The position numbers and the translations under genes were made by a program. Below the pieces are notes generated by a model. That model was given only the letters and a program-made list of their open reading frames with translations, made no database searches and was not told the origin of the DNA. From Simmondsia chinensis (Eukaryota; Streptophyta; Magnoliopsida; Caryophyllales; Simmondsiaceae), in contig JAGTTD010000015.1 in NCBI GenBank assembly GCA_018398585.1, positions 4,903,001 to 4,967,000 on the forward strand: a DNA stretch of 64,000 nt. The letters are read 5' to 3'. Numbering within the stretch: the first letter of the stretch is position 1; every line of letters begins with the position of its first letter. Shown one piece after another: positions 1 to 12,248 of this stretch.

Positions 1-204
1 AGTAAATTCCATATATGACATATTTATGGCCACTTAAAACTGAAAGCATGCTTATCCATCCTTATCTAAATCCTTATAATGTACAACCCTCTAAAATTAA
101 TTGAATATAAATGCTAAAATTATATTATGAGTATATTCCATTTACCTTTTATTTTCTTTATTTGAATTGAAAAATGTCATTTAAAGTAAATGATGACTTC
201 TCAC
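1..204. other. AT-rich flank, no gene seen
   Basis: AT-rich sequence left of the first Helitron-like element. No open frame, RNA gene or recognisable repeat boundary is visible. Confidence 0.5.
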
Positions 205-962
205 TTAAAATGGACGAGAAGAAAATACATAAAAATTATATACCCATCCCACCCCAAATTCTAAATTTTTAGATTTTTTTTTTCTTTTTTTCAATCCTCA
301 CTTATTTATCCTTATCTTTTTAATTTCTTTTTTTTTTTTCAATCCTCATAAAAAGATAAGACAAGTTCTATTTTAGGCAACAACATTAATAGGAGATTTG
401 ACCTATTAATAGCTTGAGCTCCTGCTTCTCTAACTACACAAGTAAGACTTGAGAAACAAAGAACATGAAAGCATTTGTCAGGTAAGAAAACTTAGTTAAC
501 GATTTAACTCAGCAAGTTACATAACTGATTTGGCCTGTTAGTACCTCTAACACACAGTTCTCTAAATACACAAGTAAGAAAGGCAAAACAAAGTACCCTA
601 TGACCTTTAAAAAAAAAAAACCACAATTTACATTATGTTATGTAAGAATAATAAGTTGAAAAAATTATTTGAAAATAATATTTTAACACAACAAAAGAGA
701 TGCATTTAATTGTCATATATATAAAATAATCCTTACGGTTTACCATATGTTATGTTATTTGTTAAACTTTACTTAAATATGTTTGGATATAACCAAATTG
801 CATCCAAATTTAGGCTTAAAATAATCCTTAATTTGGCTTTCTCTTATATGTCGGTAGTATTGTTATGTATTTGTTAACAATATCATTTATGTGTGAAATT
901 TAACTAAACGAAGGAATATAGAAACCGCAAGGTTCTAATATAAGGTGTAATCCACCTTACAG

Positions 963-2143
963 GAGCTGCAGTCCGCATTGTACCCGAACAACTTCACAAA
1001 GCCATGGACATTCAACAGGTACATGCAACAACTACTCCAAGTTAAATCTTTATCTCTATCATAGTTAAGTTGTACATGTCCTAACAACATTTACCTTAAC
1101 ATTATATGAGGGAATTTGTGTTACTCCTCATTTGCTTGAGATAAAACAGTCTTATCCACTTCATTCATCCTTTGTATTGACATAACGTAGGACTTATCAA
1201 GAAATGCATGACATCTTCGATTAAAGGCTGCAAGATTACATAGGAGATTTCGCCTCTTAGTAGCTCGAGCACCCAGTCCTATACCCACATCAATTACAAT
1301 TGCCAAACAAAGAATACAAAAGGGGGCGCGCTGGATTAGACTAAATATATTACGTAACAAACGAATCGCACTGGCTCGAATAAGGCGTACAGAACACGAA
1401 CCTGCACAGGCGCCTGTGTCCGAAACACCAATGACTACGGAATCCGCATTACGTATTGAGGTGTAGAGTACGTTGATGGACTTTGATATAATCAATGAAC
1501 ACGCGAAAACGGAGCGAGGGCATAACGGGCCAAACAATCAAGAAAATGAAGGCAGATTACTAAACAACGAGGAATGTCTCATACATGGTAAAAACATTGT
1601 GAAATTACATAAACAACATACGTGACATATATACTTCGCAACAAATAATCAGTTGAATGCACACTTTGACCAACACTGCAGATGCTACATCAACATTTTA
1701 ATTAATGAAACACTAACCGACTTACCAAATTTTCAGACATCAGTATGGCGATGGAAGTACAGGGGGAACAACGACAATCGAACCACCCTGCATCACCTGA
1801 ATTCGAAGTGGTCCCTTCTACATATAATGAAGATCGGATGACTCAGGAAGGCAATGCCATTGTGAGGTTGGATATTGCACCAACTATTCACCGGATTGAC
1901 CAGTACAGCAACACAACGATGGAGCATGTCATTCACGGTACCAAAATGTTCAAATTCATATACTATATATGTTTTGCAAAAATAGAATATGCAATTAAAT
2001 AAATGTACTTCATACCATTGTAGATGGCCCCCAAATCAGGGTGGAATATAATTGTATCGTTACAGATCGAGTGCCAGCGGTTCCACTACATAATGCAGTC
2101 CCACCTAATATTGCAGATGCAAGCACGAGCGTAACTGTATCGG
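963..2143 (+). pseudogene. Possible captured exon fragments inside Helitron-like unit 0
   Basis: Two segments look like exons in compatible phase: 1737-1937 (preceded by TTTTCAG, followed by GTACC) and 2024-2143 (preceded by TTGTAG, followed by GTACG). Both lengths are multiples of three and both stay open in the phase that reads MAMEVQGEQRQSN in the first and GPQIRVEYNC in the second. A third candidate is 963-1018 (preceded by TTACAG, followed by GTACAT), but its phase does not settle clearly. I do not recognise the protein. Gene fragments with intact splice sites are typical of Helitron capture. A decayed gene of the element itself is an alternative. Confidence 0.35.
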
Positions 2144-2500
2144 GTACGTTTGTTTATCCCTTTACGCATTAGTCGTTAAGAAAAAAAAAAAATTGCAAAA
2201 AAGGGAAGGATATGTGTAAACACAATTATAATATTAGTGCAAGCCCGATTAGTGCATTAACTTATCGCCCAAACAATCACGAAAATGATGGCAAAATGAA
2301 AAGAATTAAACCTCCAAGAACCAAAAATAAAACAAAAATAAATTTTTTGTTTAAGACTTTCTATTTAATCCACAAAAAAAAAAAAAAAAAAAAACTCTAT
2401 ACAAGAAAAAAGGAAAAATAAATTTTTTGTTAAAGACTTAATGTAGAAAATATGTTGTGTCATATTTTTTATTGAAAACTTATGGTGACCAGTAAATACC

Positions 2501-2529
2501 ACCCGTGCATCGCACGGGAACAAACCTAG
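2501..2529 (+). other. Helitron 3' terminus (hairpin + CTAG)
   Basis: A perfect 7-bp stem (CCCGTGC/GCACGGG) with a 3-nt loop is followed 7 nt later by CTAG and then T. This is the best preserved of four such ends in the window. The next unit begins within a few bases. Confidence 0.7.
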
Positions 2530-2704
2530 TACTCTATATAATAGAGAAGTTGAGAGTCACCTAAAAGCTCCCCACCCCCAATGCTTTTTTTTTTTAGATT
2601 TTTCCTTTTTCTTTATTTACTTTTTTTCAATCCTTTTTTAAATTTTTTCTTTATTTATATATTAAACAACAATAATTATTATTTGTGTGTATATTAAACA
2701 ATAA

Positions 2705-5380
2705 TCTATCTATCTATATACATATAGAGAAGTTTCAACCCCCCTTAAAAACCCTTCCCACCCCAAATACTAAATTTTGAGATTTTTTCTTTTTCTTTAA
2801 TTATCTTTTTCACCTAATCCCTTTTTCTTTAATTTTTTTCTTTTTCCTTAATTTTTTTTCAATCCTAATTCTTACCTATTTACCTTTTTATTTCCCTTTT
2901 TTCTTAAATTTTTTTTTTTGATCACCTGATTAATTTGTGTATTAAACATCAATAATTGTTATTTATTTGTAAATTAAACAACAATAATTAATCTAAAAGT
3001 AGCCCAACTATATCTTAACTTATCAAATGGATGGCAATGGAGCGGTTGGGTATGGCGTGCCTCCTGTATACCTGCCCCATTACCCTAATATGCGTATAAC
3101 ATTGGTAAATAATTTGGATTATTGAATTCAAAGGCATATTTTTTAACTTTAGGATTAACTATATACAAAATGAACCATTGGTGGATATGAGGTGGGCCGG
3201 GGCGAGTATGGAGCATGGCTGGGTGGGTCCTCACTTATACCCGAGTCTGCCCTGTTTAACTTTAGTTTATAAGATGTAAGCATTAGACAACAGAACTAAC
3301 GGTATCCACCACCTGAATCCTGCACCCATACCCACCCCATTACCTGTCACGGGTATGAAATGGATACCCAACAATAATTAATCTAAAAGTAATCCAACTA
3401 TGTCTCAACGTATCAAAGGGAGGGTAATGGGGCGGGGTGGGGCAAGTTGGGTACGGGGTGCCTCCTCCACATCCGCACCTGCCACCCAAATCCTATACCC
3501 GTACCCACCCCATTGCCCTAATGTACGTATAAAATGATTATCTATACCTGCTCATATTAGTTATTTAATACTACTTTATTAAACAAATTATCTCTTTTAT
3601 AACATTAATAAATAATTTAGATTATTAAATTTAAATACATATTTTTTAATTTGAAGTTAACTATGTATAAAATAAAGCGCGAAAGATAGGTATGAGATGA
3701 GGCGAAGTGGTTATGGAGCGGGGCAAGGCAGGTCTCCACTTATACCTGTACCTGTCCCAAACGGGGCACCTACCCACGAGTAGAGGGTTTCAACCGCCTC
3801 ATTGCCACAAAATCAACAGGGTATGGTGGGTATGAAGTTGGATGGGCCGGGTATGGAGCGTCACGGGACGGGTCCCCACTTATACCCATACCTGCCCCGT
3901 TTGACTTTGGTTTATAAGATCTACACACAAGACAATAAAACTAACCACACTCGCCACCCAAAGCCTATATCTATACTCAGCCCATTACCGGCCATGGGTA
4001 TGAAGTGCATATCCTTACCCACCCCGGCCGTTACAGGCCCGTACCCCTACCCGCCTCATTACTCGCGGATATCCATTACCTGCCCTGTGCTTCCTTAATA
4101 TGCGTACAGAACGATTATCTATATCCACTTCTATTAGTTATGTAATACTATTTTTAAAAACAAATTATTTCTTTTATAATATTGATAAAGATTTTGGATT
4201 ATTAAATTTAAACACTTATTTCTTAATTTAAAGGTTAAGTATGTATAAAATAAAACGCGTATGGTGGGTATAAGGTGTGTAAAGTTTGATTTTAGTTTAT
4301 AAAATCTACGCATTCAATAATAAAACTAAGATACAACAAAACTTAATTCATTAAAACATAATCCTTAATTTTGATTCTTGAATTTAAACACATATTTTTT
4401 TTATTTCAAGGTTAACCATATACAAAATTAACCGATTACGATGGGTATGGGGTGGGGTGGGGCAAGTATGAAGCGTGGCTAGGCCGGTCCCCATTTATAC
4501 CCAAGCCGCACTGTTTCAATTTGAAGCCGCCCTGTTTCAATTTGATTTATAAGATCTACGCATTAGACAATAAACTAAATGTAACCGCCACCCAAATCTT
4601 ATACCCGTACCCGCCTCATTACCCGCCACTTGTATGAAGTGTATACCCAACAACAATTAATATAAAAGTATCTCAACGTATCAAATGGATGGCAATGGGC
4701 AGAGGCGGGTGCGGGGTGCCTTCTCCATACCAGTACCCGCCACCCAAATCCTATACCCGTAGCCACTTCATTAGCCTAATGTACGTACAAAATGATTATC
4801 TATACCCGCTCATATTATTTGTTTAATACTATTTTTAAAAACAATTTTTTTTTTAACATTGATAAATAATTTGGATTATTAAATTTAAACCCTTATTTTT
4901 TAAATTTCAAGGTTAACTATGTACAAAATGAGCCGGGTATGATGGGTATGAGGCCAGGCGGGGTGGTTCACCATTTATACCCGTACCCACCCCGTTTGAC
5001 TTTAGTTTATAAGATCTACGTACTACACAACAAAAATAACCGCACCCGCCACCCAAATCCTATTCCGGTACGCAGCCCATGACCCACCATGGGTATGAAT
5101 TGCATACCCATACCCACCCCACCAGTGACTGACCCGTACCCCTACCCACCTCATTACTCGTGGGTATCCATTATCCACCCCGTACCTCTGCGTACAGAAC
5201 AGTTGTCTATACCCGCTCCTATCAAGTGGAGCCTATTGTCATCCCAATATCTCTAAGTCAAAAAATTACCCACCACCAACTTTTTTATCAAAATAAACCA
5301 GAGCATTATTCCATGCGCCATACTGAACCACCAATTCAATATCTTTTAAAATGGAATTATTTGAGTTTGATTATTTTTGA
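2705..5380. repeat. GC-rich diverged subrepeats inside Helitron-like unit 1
   Basis: Blocks of a diverged repeat with two landmarks: a GC-rich part with ATCAAAGGGATGGCAATGGG-like sequence and many TACCCGTACCC words, and an AT-rich part with TTTATAAGATCTACGCATTA. The second landmark occurs near 3270, 3912, 4305, 4547, 5007 and 5643, and again near 13093, 14578, 14983 and 15627. Short open frames here are by-products of the repeat and share no protein motif. Confidence 0.7.
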
Positions 5381-6174
5381 GTTAGAAAAGTTATAGTTGG
5401 GTTATTTTGATAAAAATCCTAACGCATTGTGCCAAACGTATATTCGTGCATAAAGTAGTAAGTACATTTTTTTATTTTAGACTTTTCTTATGTAATCCAA
5501 GAATAGGGCGCGGGTTCGACCTCCGACATAACAAAAAAAATAAAGAATTTTTGTATTTAGTCCACAAAGTGCGACATTTTGCGTGCCTACTACAAGAAAG
5601 GATTTATTTTAACCCTGTGAGGTATATAATTTTGACTTTGGTTTATAAGATCTACGCATTATACAACAAAACTAAGGTACGAAAAAACTTAGTTAATTAA
5701 AGTTCCAAAAATTAAAAAGGAAAACATATTTTCAATTTAAGACTTTTCGTATTTAACCTATAAAAAAATAAAAAGGGTTCTAAAAAAGGCCCTAAGAACC
5801 GAAAATAATAAAGAAAATATTAGGGCAATATATTATTATTTTAGTACTTCTCTTATGTAATCCGAGAATAGGGTACTGGTTACATGTTCAACAATTTCGA
5901 ATTTACACTTTTTGTATTTAGTCCATAAAAGAAAATCAAGTAAACTTCCTATAACCAAAAAATAATAATAATAATAAATTTTTAATTTAAGACTTTCTGT
6001 ATTTAATTCATAAAAAAAAATCTGTAAAAAAAAGAACAAATAAAGTCCATGTGAAAGATTTAAAATATGAAATATAGTTTGTCTTATTTTTTGTTAAAAT
6101 TTTGCAGTTACTGCTATGAGAATTATGTAAATTAAACAATATTATAGACAGCATATCAAATAAGATGTTAGTTC

Positions 6175-6570
6175 TGTTGCATTCCCCATTCGAGCCGATG
6201 CTATTGAGGTCCAGTGTTGGCCTATAGATCATATCGGGTCGGCCCGACTCCCAGGCACATCAGTTCGAGGAGAGGAGGAAGGGTCCGATGGGGCCATAGC
6301 TTCTTTTGCTAGCCCGGGACAGAATATTAATTCTGCAGCAGCTGTGATTTACGACACATAAGTAGTGGATGATAATTTAGTATTTATCTAGCATTTTGCT
6401 CTAGCTAGAGTTTTTGGATGTTTTCTCTTCTTGTGTATCTATATATATGTGTGGATGCTCTTGAACAATGTAATGAAAAGCTTGCCATTTTCTCTCTCTT
6501 TAGCTTAATTTATTTCTCTCGTTATTGTTTTGAGATTTAATCCCCTAAAATATCTAGTGGGATTGCATCA
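6175..6570 (+). repeat. 5' LTR of gypsy element
   Basis: It begins TGTTGCATTCC and ends GGGATTGCATCA; the TG...CA ends are nearly inverted. The same 396-bp sequence recurs at 11772-12167. A TATATATATG stretch and an AATGTAATGAAAAG motif in the 3' half are plausible promoter and polyadenylation areas. Confidence 0.93.
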
Positions 6571-6571
6571 T

Positions 6572-6583
6572 TGGTATCAGAGC
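6572..6583 (+). other. Primer-binding site, initiator tRNA-Met type
   Basis: TGGTATCAGAGC starts two bases after the 5' LTR and matches the 3' end of plant initiator tRNA-Met, the usual primer for minus-strand synthesis in plant LTR retrotransposons. Confidence 0.9.
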
Positions 6584-6958
6584 TAATCGGTGCTCGGATT
6601 GTGGGTATAATGAACACCTGAAGTAGGGCTCAGGCGGAGCCACTAGCTGCACCACCAGGACCGAGGCCACCACCCCTACCACAGCCGGCGAACCCTCCCC
6701 CCCCCAAAACACCCTCCCAGCCCCACCCCAACCTTCCACAACCCTAACCCCCAACACCCCGACCCTCCCCTTCCCCACACCCCACTTCGCACCTTCCCTT
6801 ACAGCCACCCCCAACACCCAACCACCACCACAACCCTAACCCCCAACACCCCGACCCTCCACCAGCCGACCCACCACCACCAGCAACTTCCCTTACCGCC
6901 ACCCCCGCCACCCGCAGCACACCTCACCCAGACCCAACTACCCCCACCGCATGCAGGG
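6584..6958 (+). other. C-rich untranslated leader of gypsy element
   Basis: Very C-rich and A-rich sequence (repeated CCCCAACACCC and CCACCAC words) between the primer-binding site and gag. No convincing frame is present; the opposite-strand open frame at 6554-6817 is compositional. Confidence 0.6.
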
Positions 6959-8288
6959 ATGGAGAACGACCCTCAGAGCTCCATCAATGACCAGACCCAG
7001 CAAGCAATCAACGACATCCGACACATGATTGCGGGGCTCACTGCTCAGGTATCGATCCTAACCAACTCTTCAGGTCAAAATCGAAACCCTAACTCATTTG
7101 CTCACCCCACCGGGGCAGCAACAACATCCTACCCCCAGCCTTTGGGGTCGGACGCAACTTCAACGCCCTTCCGACGCGCCGGCGCCAAAGCTCCGGGCAG
7201 TATTCCGGTGTGGGATAGAACTATTAATTTTGGGTCTTACGGCGGCACAACCGGAGCCCCTATTCTGGGACCCGGAAACTCATCGTTAGGGTTTTCCCAA
7301 CACCCCACCCTTTCAATTCCAACCCCAACCATATCATTGTCATCCCTTCCCTTGACATCCAATTTTGCTCAATCGTCATATGCTAATGTCATACCTCAAA
7401 CCCCCCCTAGCGCAGGTTCAAGCGCATATAGACCCACCCCTCACCCTTTAGGGTCGGTCCCATTATTACCCCAACGACCTCTGACTGAACCTAGTTCTAT
7501 AGGTATCAATCCCAACACATTTCCCCATGACTTCTCACCATCCCCGAGCTCCAATCACCAATTATCAACAAGAATGGCCAAACTCGAATTCCCTCGCTTC
7601 ACAGGTAATGATGTACGAACATGGATTTATAAATGTGAACAATTCTTCCGAATTGATCGCATCGCAAATCATTCTAAACTTGAAATTGCCATTGCGCACA
7701 TGGAAGGTTATACTCATGAATGGTTCCAACACTTTATGCGTAAACACGGCCCATTTGTTATGTGGGACCACTTCAAAGTTGCCGCCCTCGACCGCTTTGG
7801 CGGCGCTTTCGAAGACCCTATGTCGGACTTACTAACTCTCCGACAGTCAGCCACTGTTAGTGACTACATGAATGCATTTGATAGTTTATACGCCCAGGTT
7901 CACTTGCCAGAAGATTATGCCATTAGTTGTTTTTTAAATGGATTGCGTGAGGAAATTGGCATGTCTGTCCGTTCTTTCCTGCCTCAAACACTTCACGACG
8001 CTATGTGTATTGCCAAACGGTAAGAAGTAGTTCTCAGTGCGCAACGACCTCGATCTTACCCACGCCTTTCTTTTCCCAACATGTCATACAACAGTCGACG
8101 CCCAAACCCCGGCACTTAGGCACCACCCGGACCCACGGCACCACGGCTCCAAGGGGGCCTCCCTCGACGCACATTAACTAGCGCCGAAATTGATGACAAA
8201 CGCGCCAAAGGTCAATGCTTCTATTGTGACAAGCAATATGTCTTAGGACACAAATGCACTGCAAGGAAGGGCCGTGGACAATTTTTCC
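6959..8288 (+). pseudogene. Ty3/gypsy gag (capsid + zinc knuckle), two nonsense codons
   Basis: Gag forms the virus-like particle and packages element RNA. Residues 1-210 are a Pro/Ser/Thr-rich N-terminal region. From about residue 210 (KLEFPRFTGNDVRTWIYKCE) the Retrotrans_gag capsid domain follows, ending near AMCIAKR. The frame then meets TAA at 8021 and TAG at 8117 but stays aligned through a zinc-knuckle-like motif, CFYCDKQYVLGHKC, at about 8217-8258, and continues straight into protease. Both stops fit single C-to-T changes of glutamine codons (inference). The start at 6959 is the first in-frame ATG before the capsid domain; it lies downstream of the C-rich leader. Confidence 0.85.
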
Positions 8289-8290
8289 TC

Positions 8291-10579
8291 GTGGAGGTTG
8301 ACACTGACCCACTTGATGATACGACCGATCCCATACCTGACCCTGAACCCAAGGACACCCCTACTATTTCTATACATGCACTTTTAGGGAACACTTCACA
8401 TCAGACACTTCGTGTTATTGGCTACCATGGCAAGCATGCCTTACATATCTTGATTGACTGCGGTGCCACCCATAATTTCTTGGATATTAATTTAGCTAGA
8501 AAAATACGATGCCCCATTTCCAATACCCAACCCTTTTACATCACCGTGGCCGATGGGGGTCAAATGCCCACCACCTCCTCTTGCGACAATTACGAATGGA
8601 CCCTAGACACCACGACCTACCACTCCGATATGATTCTTATCCCTCTTGGAGGGTGCGACATGGTGCTTGGATGCCCTTGGTTATCTCTTGTAGGACCCGT
8701 GTCCTTGGATATGAAACACCTCATTGCTACCTTCACACAAGGCGGTACAACGCACACTCTTCGTGGCCTCACCCACTACCGTATTCGTGAAATCGCTGCA
8801 CGCACAATGACTCGCACTTTAGACAATCCTCATAATTGTGGTACCATTTATACCGCCATTCTTACCTCAAATACACCAACATTTTTCTCCGTCGAGGTCA
8901 CTGCCTCACCAACACATCATCCTCCTGCCCTTACTAACCTACTTGACGAGTTCCAACTTGTCTTTAGCGAGCCGTCACACCTACGGCCATCCCGCCCCCA
9001 ATTTGACCATCGAATCCCACTTAAGGAGGGGTCCTTTCCGGTTAACTTATGCCCATATCGCTATTCTCTTGACCAAAAGAATGTGATAGAAAATATGATT
9101 TCGGAACTTTTGACAAAACATACCATTAGAGAGAGCACTAGCCCCTATGCCTCACCCGTTGTTTTAGTTAAAAAGAAAGATGGCTCATGGAGGATGTGTG
9201 TAGATTATCGTGCACTTAATGCCACCACTATAAAGGATAAATACCCAATTCCTTTAATCGATGAGTTGTTCGACGAATTGCATGGGGCCAAAATTTTTTC
9301 AAAAATTGATCTTCGATCTGGCTATCACCAAATCCGCATGCACGATAACGATATTTTCAAAATGGCTTTTCGCACCCATTCAGGCCATTATGAATTCGTC
9401 GTCATGCCCTTTGGCTTGACAAACGCACCTTCAACCTTCCAATCTCTCATGAATTCCATTTTTCGGCCTCATTTACGCCGTTTCGTCTTAGTTTTTTTCG
9501 ACGACATATTACTCTATAGTCCTGATTGGCAATTGCACATTACTCACCTTCACATGGTTTTTGGACTTCTTTTGCAAAATTCTCTCTATGCTAAACGTAG
9601 CAAATGTACTTTTGGTATGATTCAAATTGATTACTTGGGACATATCATTCGTGCGGGCCACGTTTCAACCGATCCGGCCAAAATTCAAGCCGTTCGTGAT
9701 TGGCCACTTCCAACAACACTTAAACAACTTTGTGGCTTCCTTGGACTGACGGGCTACTATAGACGTTTTGTCCAAGACTATGGGAAAATTGCCAAACCAC
9801 TCACAGAAATGTTGAAACACCCAACACTTGTTTGGACAGATGCGGCACGCACCGCCTTCGATCGCCTCAAAGAGGCCTTGATTTCCACTCCACTACTTGC
9901 TCTTCCGGATTTCACGATGACATTTGAAATTGAAACTGATGCCTCAGGCTTATGCATTGGTGCCGTTCTCATTCAAAAAGGCCACCCCATCGCGTACCTT
10001 AGTAAGGCCCTATCCCCACGTCATCAACACAAGTCCGTTTACGAACGGGAATTGTTAGCTGTGGTTCACGCTGTAAAAAAATGGAACCAATATTTAATGG
10101 ATCGTCACTTTTGCATCCGCACGGACCAACAAAGTCCTAAGCATTTATTAGAGCAACGCATTTCCACCCCCTTTCAACAACAGTGGCTAGCTAAACTCAT
10201 GGGTTATAGTTATGATATAGCTTACAAAAAGGGTAAAGAAAATGTTGTTGCCGACGCCCTTTCCCCTGTAACAAGTGGCGAATTACTATCACTCGCCCTC
10301 TCCACCATCTCCACCGACCTAATGTCTCAATTGCAACAATCATGGAACACTAACCCCCACTTTCAACGCATTATCAACGACCTTGTTCACAACCCACAAA
10401 CCCATCCACACTACACATGGACAAACAACCAACTTCGTAGGAAAGGCCGCTTAGTCATCGACCATGATAGTCCCGTCAAAACCCACATCATGACTTGGAT
10501 GCACGCCTCCCCTACCGCCGGTCACTCTGGAATTACACAAACCCGCAAACGCATTACTACTCTTTTTTTATTGGCGTAG
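8291..10579 (+). pseudogene. Ty3/gypsy pol: protease, reverse transcriptase, RNase H, start of integrase
   Basis: This 762-codon frame is in phase with gag. Aspartic protease: LIDCGATHNFLD at residues 54-65, with Cys in place of the usual Ser or Thr after the catalytic Asp. RT: YRALNATTIKDKYPIP, then FSKIDLRSGYHQI, MPFGLTNAPSTFQ and the catalytic FFDD near 9496-9507. RNase H: ETDASGLCIGAVL near 9933 and YERELLAVVHAVKKW. The frame ends just after the integrase HASPTAGHSG zinc-binding segment, where an extra T in the run near 10563-10569 moves the frame to a TAG at 10577. The family is unambiguous. The shift makes this copy unable to produce integrase. Confidence 0.92.
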
Positions 10580-10662
10580 ACTTAAAAACGATGTGACTAA
10601 CTTTTATTAAACAATGTCCCACTTGTCAAAAATGTAAATATGATTCCGCGGCATTCCCTGGG

Positions 10663-11958
10663 TTGTTACAACCCCTCCCTATTCCCGACTCCATTTGGAC
10701 TAGCATATCCATGGACTTTATTGAGGGACTACCAAAATCCCATGGCAAGGACGTCATCCTTGTCGTCGTTGACCGCCTAAGTAAGTATGCTCATTTCCTT
10801 CCTCTTTCCCATCCTTATACTGCTTTATCAGTTGCTAACATGTTTATGCGAGAAATACACAGGTTACACGGTCTCCCTGAGGAGATCATTTCCCATACGG
10901 ATCCTATTTTTACTAGCAACCTTTGGGAGGAACTTTATCGTATGCAAGCTGTCGATCTCCGTCGCTCGACATCCTATCACCCTCAAACTGACGGACAAAC
11001 GGAGGTGCTTAACCGTTGTTTGGAAAGCTACCTTCGTTGTATGTGTTTTGAATACGAAAAAAATTGGTTTGAATGGATACCATTGGCCGAATGGTGGTAC
11101 AACACTACCTATCATTCGGCCACACACGCTACCCCTTACGAGGTAGTGTATGGACAACCTCCACCGGTACATCTTCCATATTTACCGGGGCAATCTCACA
11201 ATGCCGTTGTGGACCGCAGCCTGCGGGTGCGGGAAGAAGCAATGAAGGTCCTTAAACACCACCTTCATCAGTCTCAAAACCGAATGAAGCAATTGGCGGA
11301 CCAACATCAAAGTGACCGCATGTTTAAACGAGATGACTGGGTGTACTTAAAACTGCACCCCTATAGTCAACACTCGGTTGAACGCCGAACGGTCCATAAA
11401 CTAGCCCCTCGTTACTGTGGCCCATTTCGAGTACTTGATCGTATCGGTCAAGTGGCTTATAAATTGGAGCTACTGGCGACTACCGCCATACATCCCGTAT
11501 TTCACGTCTCGCTGCTCAAACCTCACCATGGTGCCATCCCTCGCTCTCCCACATTGCCTCAAGACTGGGCTTCCCCGCTTGCTCCTACTGTTCCTGAAGC
11601 CATCCTAGATCGACGTCTGGCTCGATACTGCAATGCAGCCGTTACAAAGGTGTTAGTTAAGTGGAAGGAAAAACCCGCAGAAGACGCTACCTGGGAGTTC
11701 TTTCATGACATTCGGGAGAAATACCCGACATTTGACCATTGTGGGCAAGGGTCTTCCGGGGAGGAGAGTATTGTTGCATTCCCCATTCGGGCCGATGCTA
11801 TTGAGGTCCAGTGTTGGCCTATAGATCATATCGGGTTGGCCCAACTCCCAGGCACATCAGTTCGAGGAGAGGAGGAAGGGTCCGATGGGGCCATAGCATC
11901 TTTTGCTAACTCGGGACATAATATTAATTCTGCAGGGGCTGTGATTTACGACACATAA
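10663..11958 (+). pseudogene. Ty3/gypsy integrase core and chromodomain
   Basis: Continuation of pol after two 1-nt shifts; the second is in the CTTTTATTAA stretch near 10602-10607. The integrase Cys pair lies at about 10618-10635. The DDE core follows: MDFIEGLPKS (first D), SHTDPIFTS (second D; the usual form is SDRDPRF) and TDGQTEVLNR (E). GPY/F-like sequence near APRYCGPFRVLDRIG precedes a C-terminal chromodomain, AVTKVLVKWKEKPAEDATWE, at about 11635-11697, typical of chromoviruses, which use it to target chromatin. The frame runs 187 nt into the 3' LTR before stopping at 11958; the tail is probably not functional protein. Confidence 0.88.
11757..11770 (+). other. Polypurine tract of gypsy element
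   Basis: The purine-rich run GGGGAGGAGAGTA ends one base before the 3' LTR. It is the expected plus-strand primer site, and it lies inside the still-open pol frame. Confidence 0.75.
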
Positions 11959-12167
11959 GTAGTGGGTGATAATTTAGTATTTATCTAGCATTTTGCTCTA
12001 GCTAGAGTTATTGGATGTTTTCTCTTCTTGTGTATCTATATATATGTGTGGGTGCTCTTGAACAATGTAATGAAAAGCTTGCCATTTTCTCTCTCTTTAG
12101 CTTAAGTTATTTCTCTCGTTATTGTTTTGAGATCCAATCCCTTAAAATATCTAGTGGGATTGCATCA
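11772..12167 (+). repeat. 3' LTR of gypsy element
   Basis: 396 bp, the same length as the 5' LTR, with no indels seen and about 16 substitutions. It is followed by the AGTTC target duplication at 12168-12172. Confidence 0.93.
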
Positions 12168-12219
12168 AGTTCGATGCAAAAAATAACGGATATAAAAAAA
12201 ATTGACCAATAAATACCGT

Positions 12220-12246
12220 CCGTACATCGCACGGGAATGAACCTAG
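12220..12246 (+). other. Helitron 3' terminus of unit 1
   Basis: CCGTACATCGCACGG (one mispaired position in the stem) is followed by a short spacer and CTAG at 12243-12246, then T. The next unit starts within 3 bp. Confidence 0.6.
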
Positions 12247-12248
12247 TA

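Larger units (their letters stand above)
205..2529 (+). mobile_element. Helitron-like element, non-autonomous (unit 0)
   Basis: The right end is well supported. The 17-nt perfect hairpin CCCGTGCATCGCACGGG at 2502-2518 is followed by a short spacer and CTAG at 2526-2529, next to T, as expected of plant Helitron 3' ends. The left end is inferred only from resemblance: near 216-265 a GAGAAG motif is followed by CCCATCCCACCCCAAATTCTAA, like the 5' ends of the next units near 2705 and 12249 (motif quoted in part). No Rep/helicase coding is seen, so the unit would be non-autonomous. It contains possible exon fragments (963-2143). The left boundary could be wrong by hundreds of bases. Confidence 0.5.
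6175..12167 (+). mobile_element. Full-length Ty3/gypsy chromovirus-type retrotransposon, inactivated
   Basis: Two 396-bp LTRs, a TGGTATCAGAGC primer-binding site, gag-protease-RT-RNase H-integrase order and a C-terminal chromodomain identify a Ty3/gypsy chromovirus. A perfect 5-bp target duplication AGTTC flanks it (6170-6174 and 12168-12172). The interrupted target, GATGTT-AGTTC-GATGCAAA, is preserved uninterrupted in Helitron-like unit 3 near 21410. The coding region was once one frame. It is broken by TAA at 8021-8023, TAG at 8117-8119 and two 1-nt shifts in T runs near 10565 and 10604. The LTRs differ at about 16 of 396 sites by hand count, so insertion is fairly old. Confidence 0.93.
2533..12246 (+). 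mobile_element. Helitron-like element (unit 1), split by a Ty3/gypsy insertion
   Basis: It starts with TCTATATAATAGAGAAG just after the previous 3' end, and ends with a slightly mispaired hairpin plus CTAG at 12243-12246. Without the 5,993-bp gypsy element and one TSD copy it would be about 3.7 kb. Its 3' 800 bp (about 5380-6174 plus 12173-12246) is homologous to the 3' parts of units 2 and 3. A second 5'-end-like motif (TCTATCTATATACATATAGA) near 2705 suggests that the unit is itself composite. The interior is made of GC-rich subrepeats. No transposase is encoded, so mobility would depend on an autonomous partner. Confidence 0.55.

Noticed and set aside
1121..1537. 138-codon minus-strand frame with hydrophobic stretches
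   Set aside because: It lies opposite the candidate exon region, matches no family I know, and is flanked by no recognisable promoter or splice sites. It is probably chance inside a Helitron-like unit.
6554..6817. 87-codon minus-strand frame (Gly/Val-rich)
   Set aside because: It is the complement of the C-rich gypsy leader and crosses the LTR boundary; compositional.
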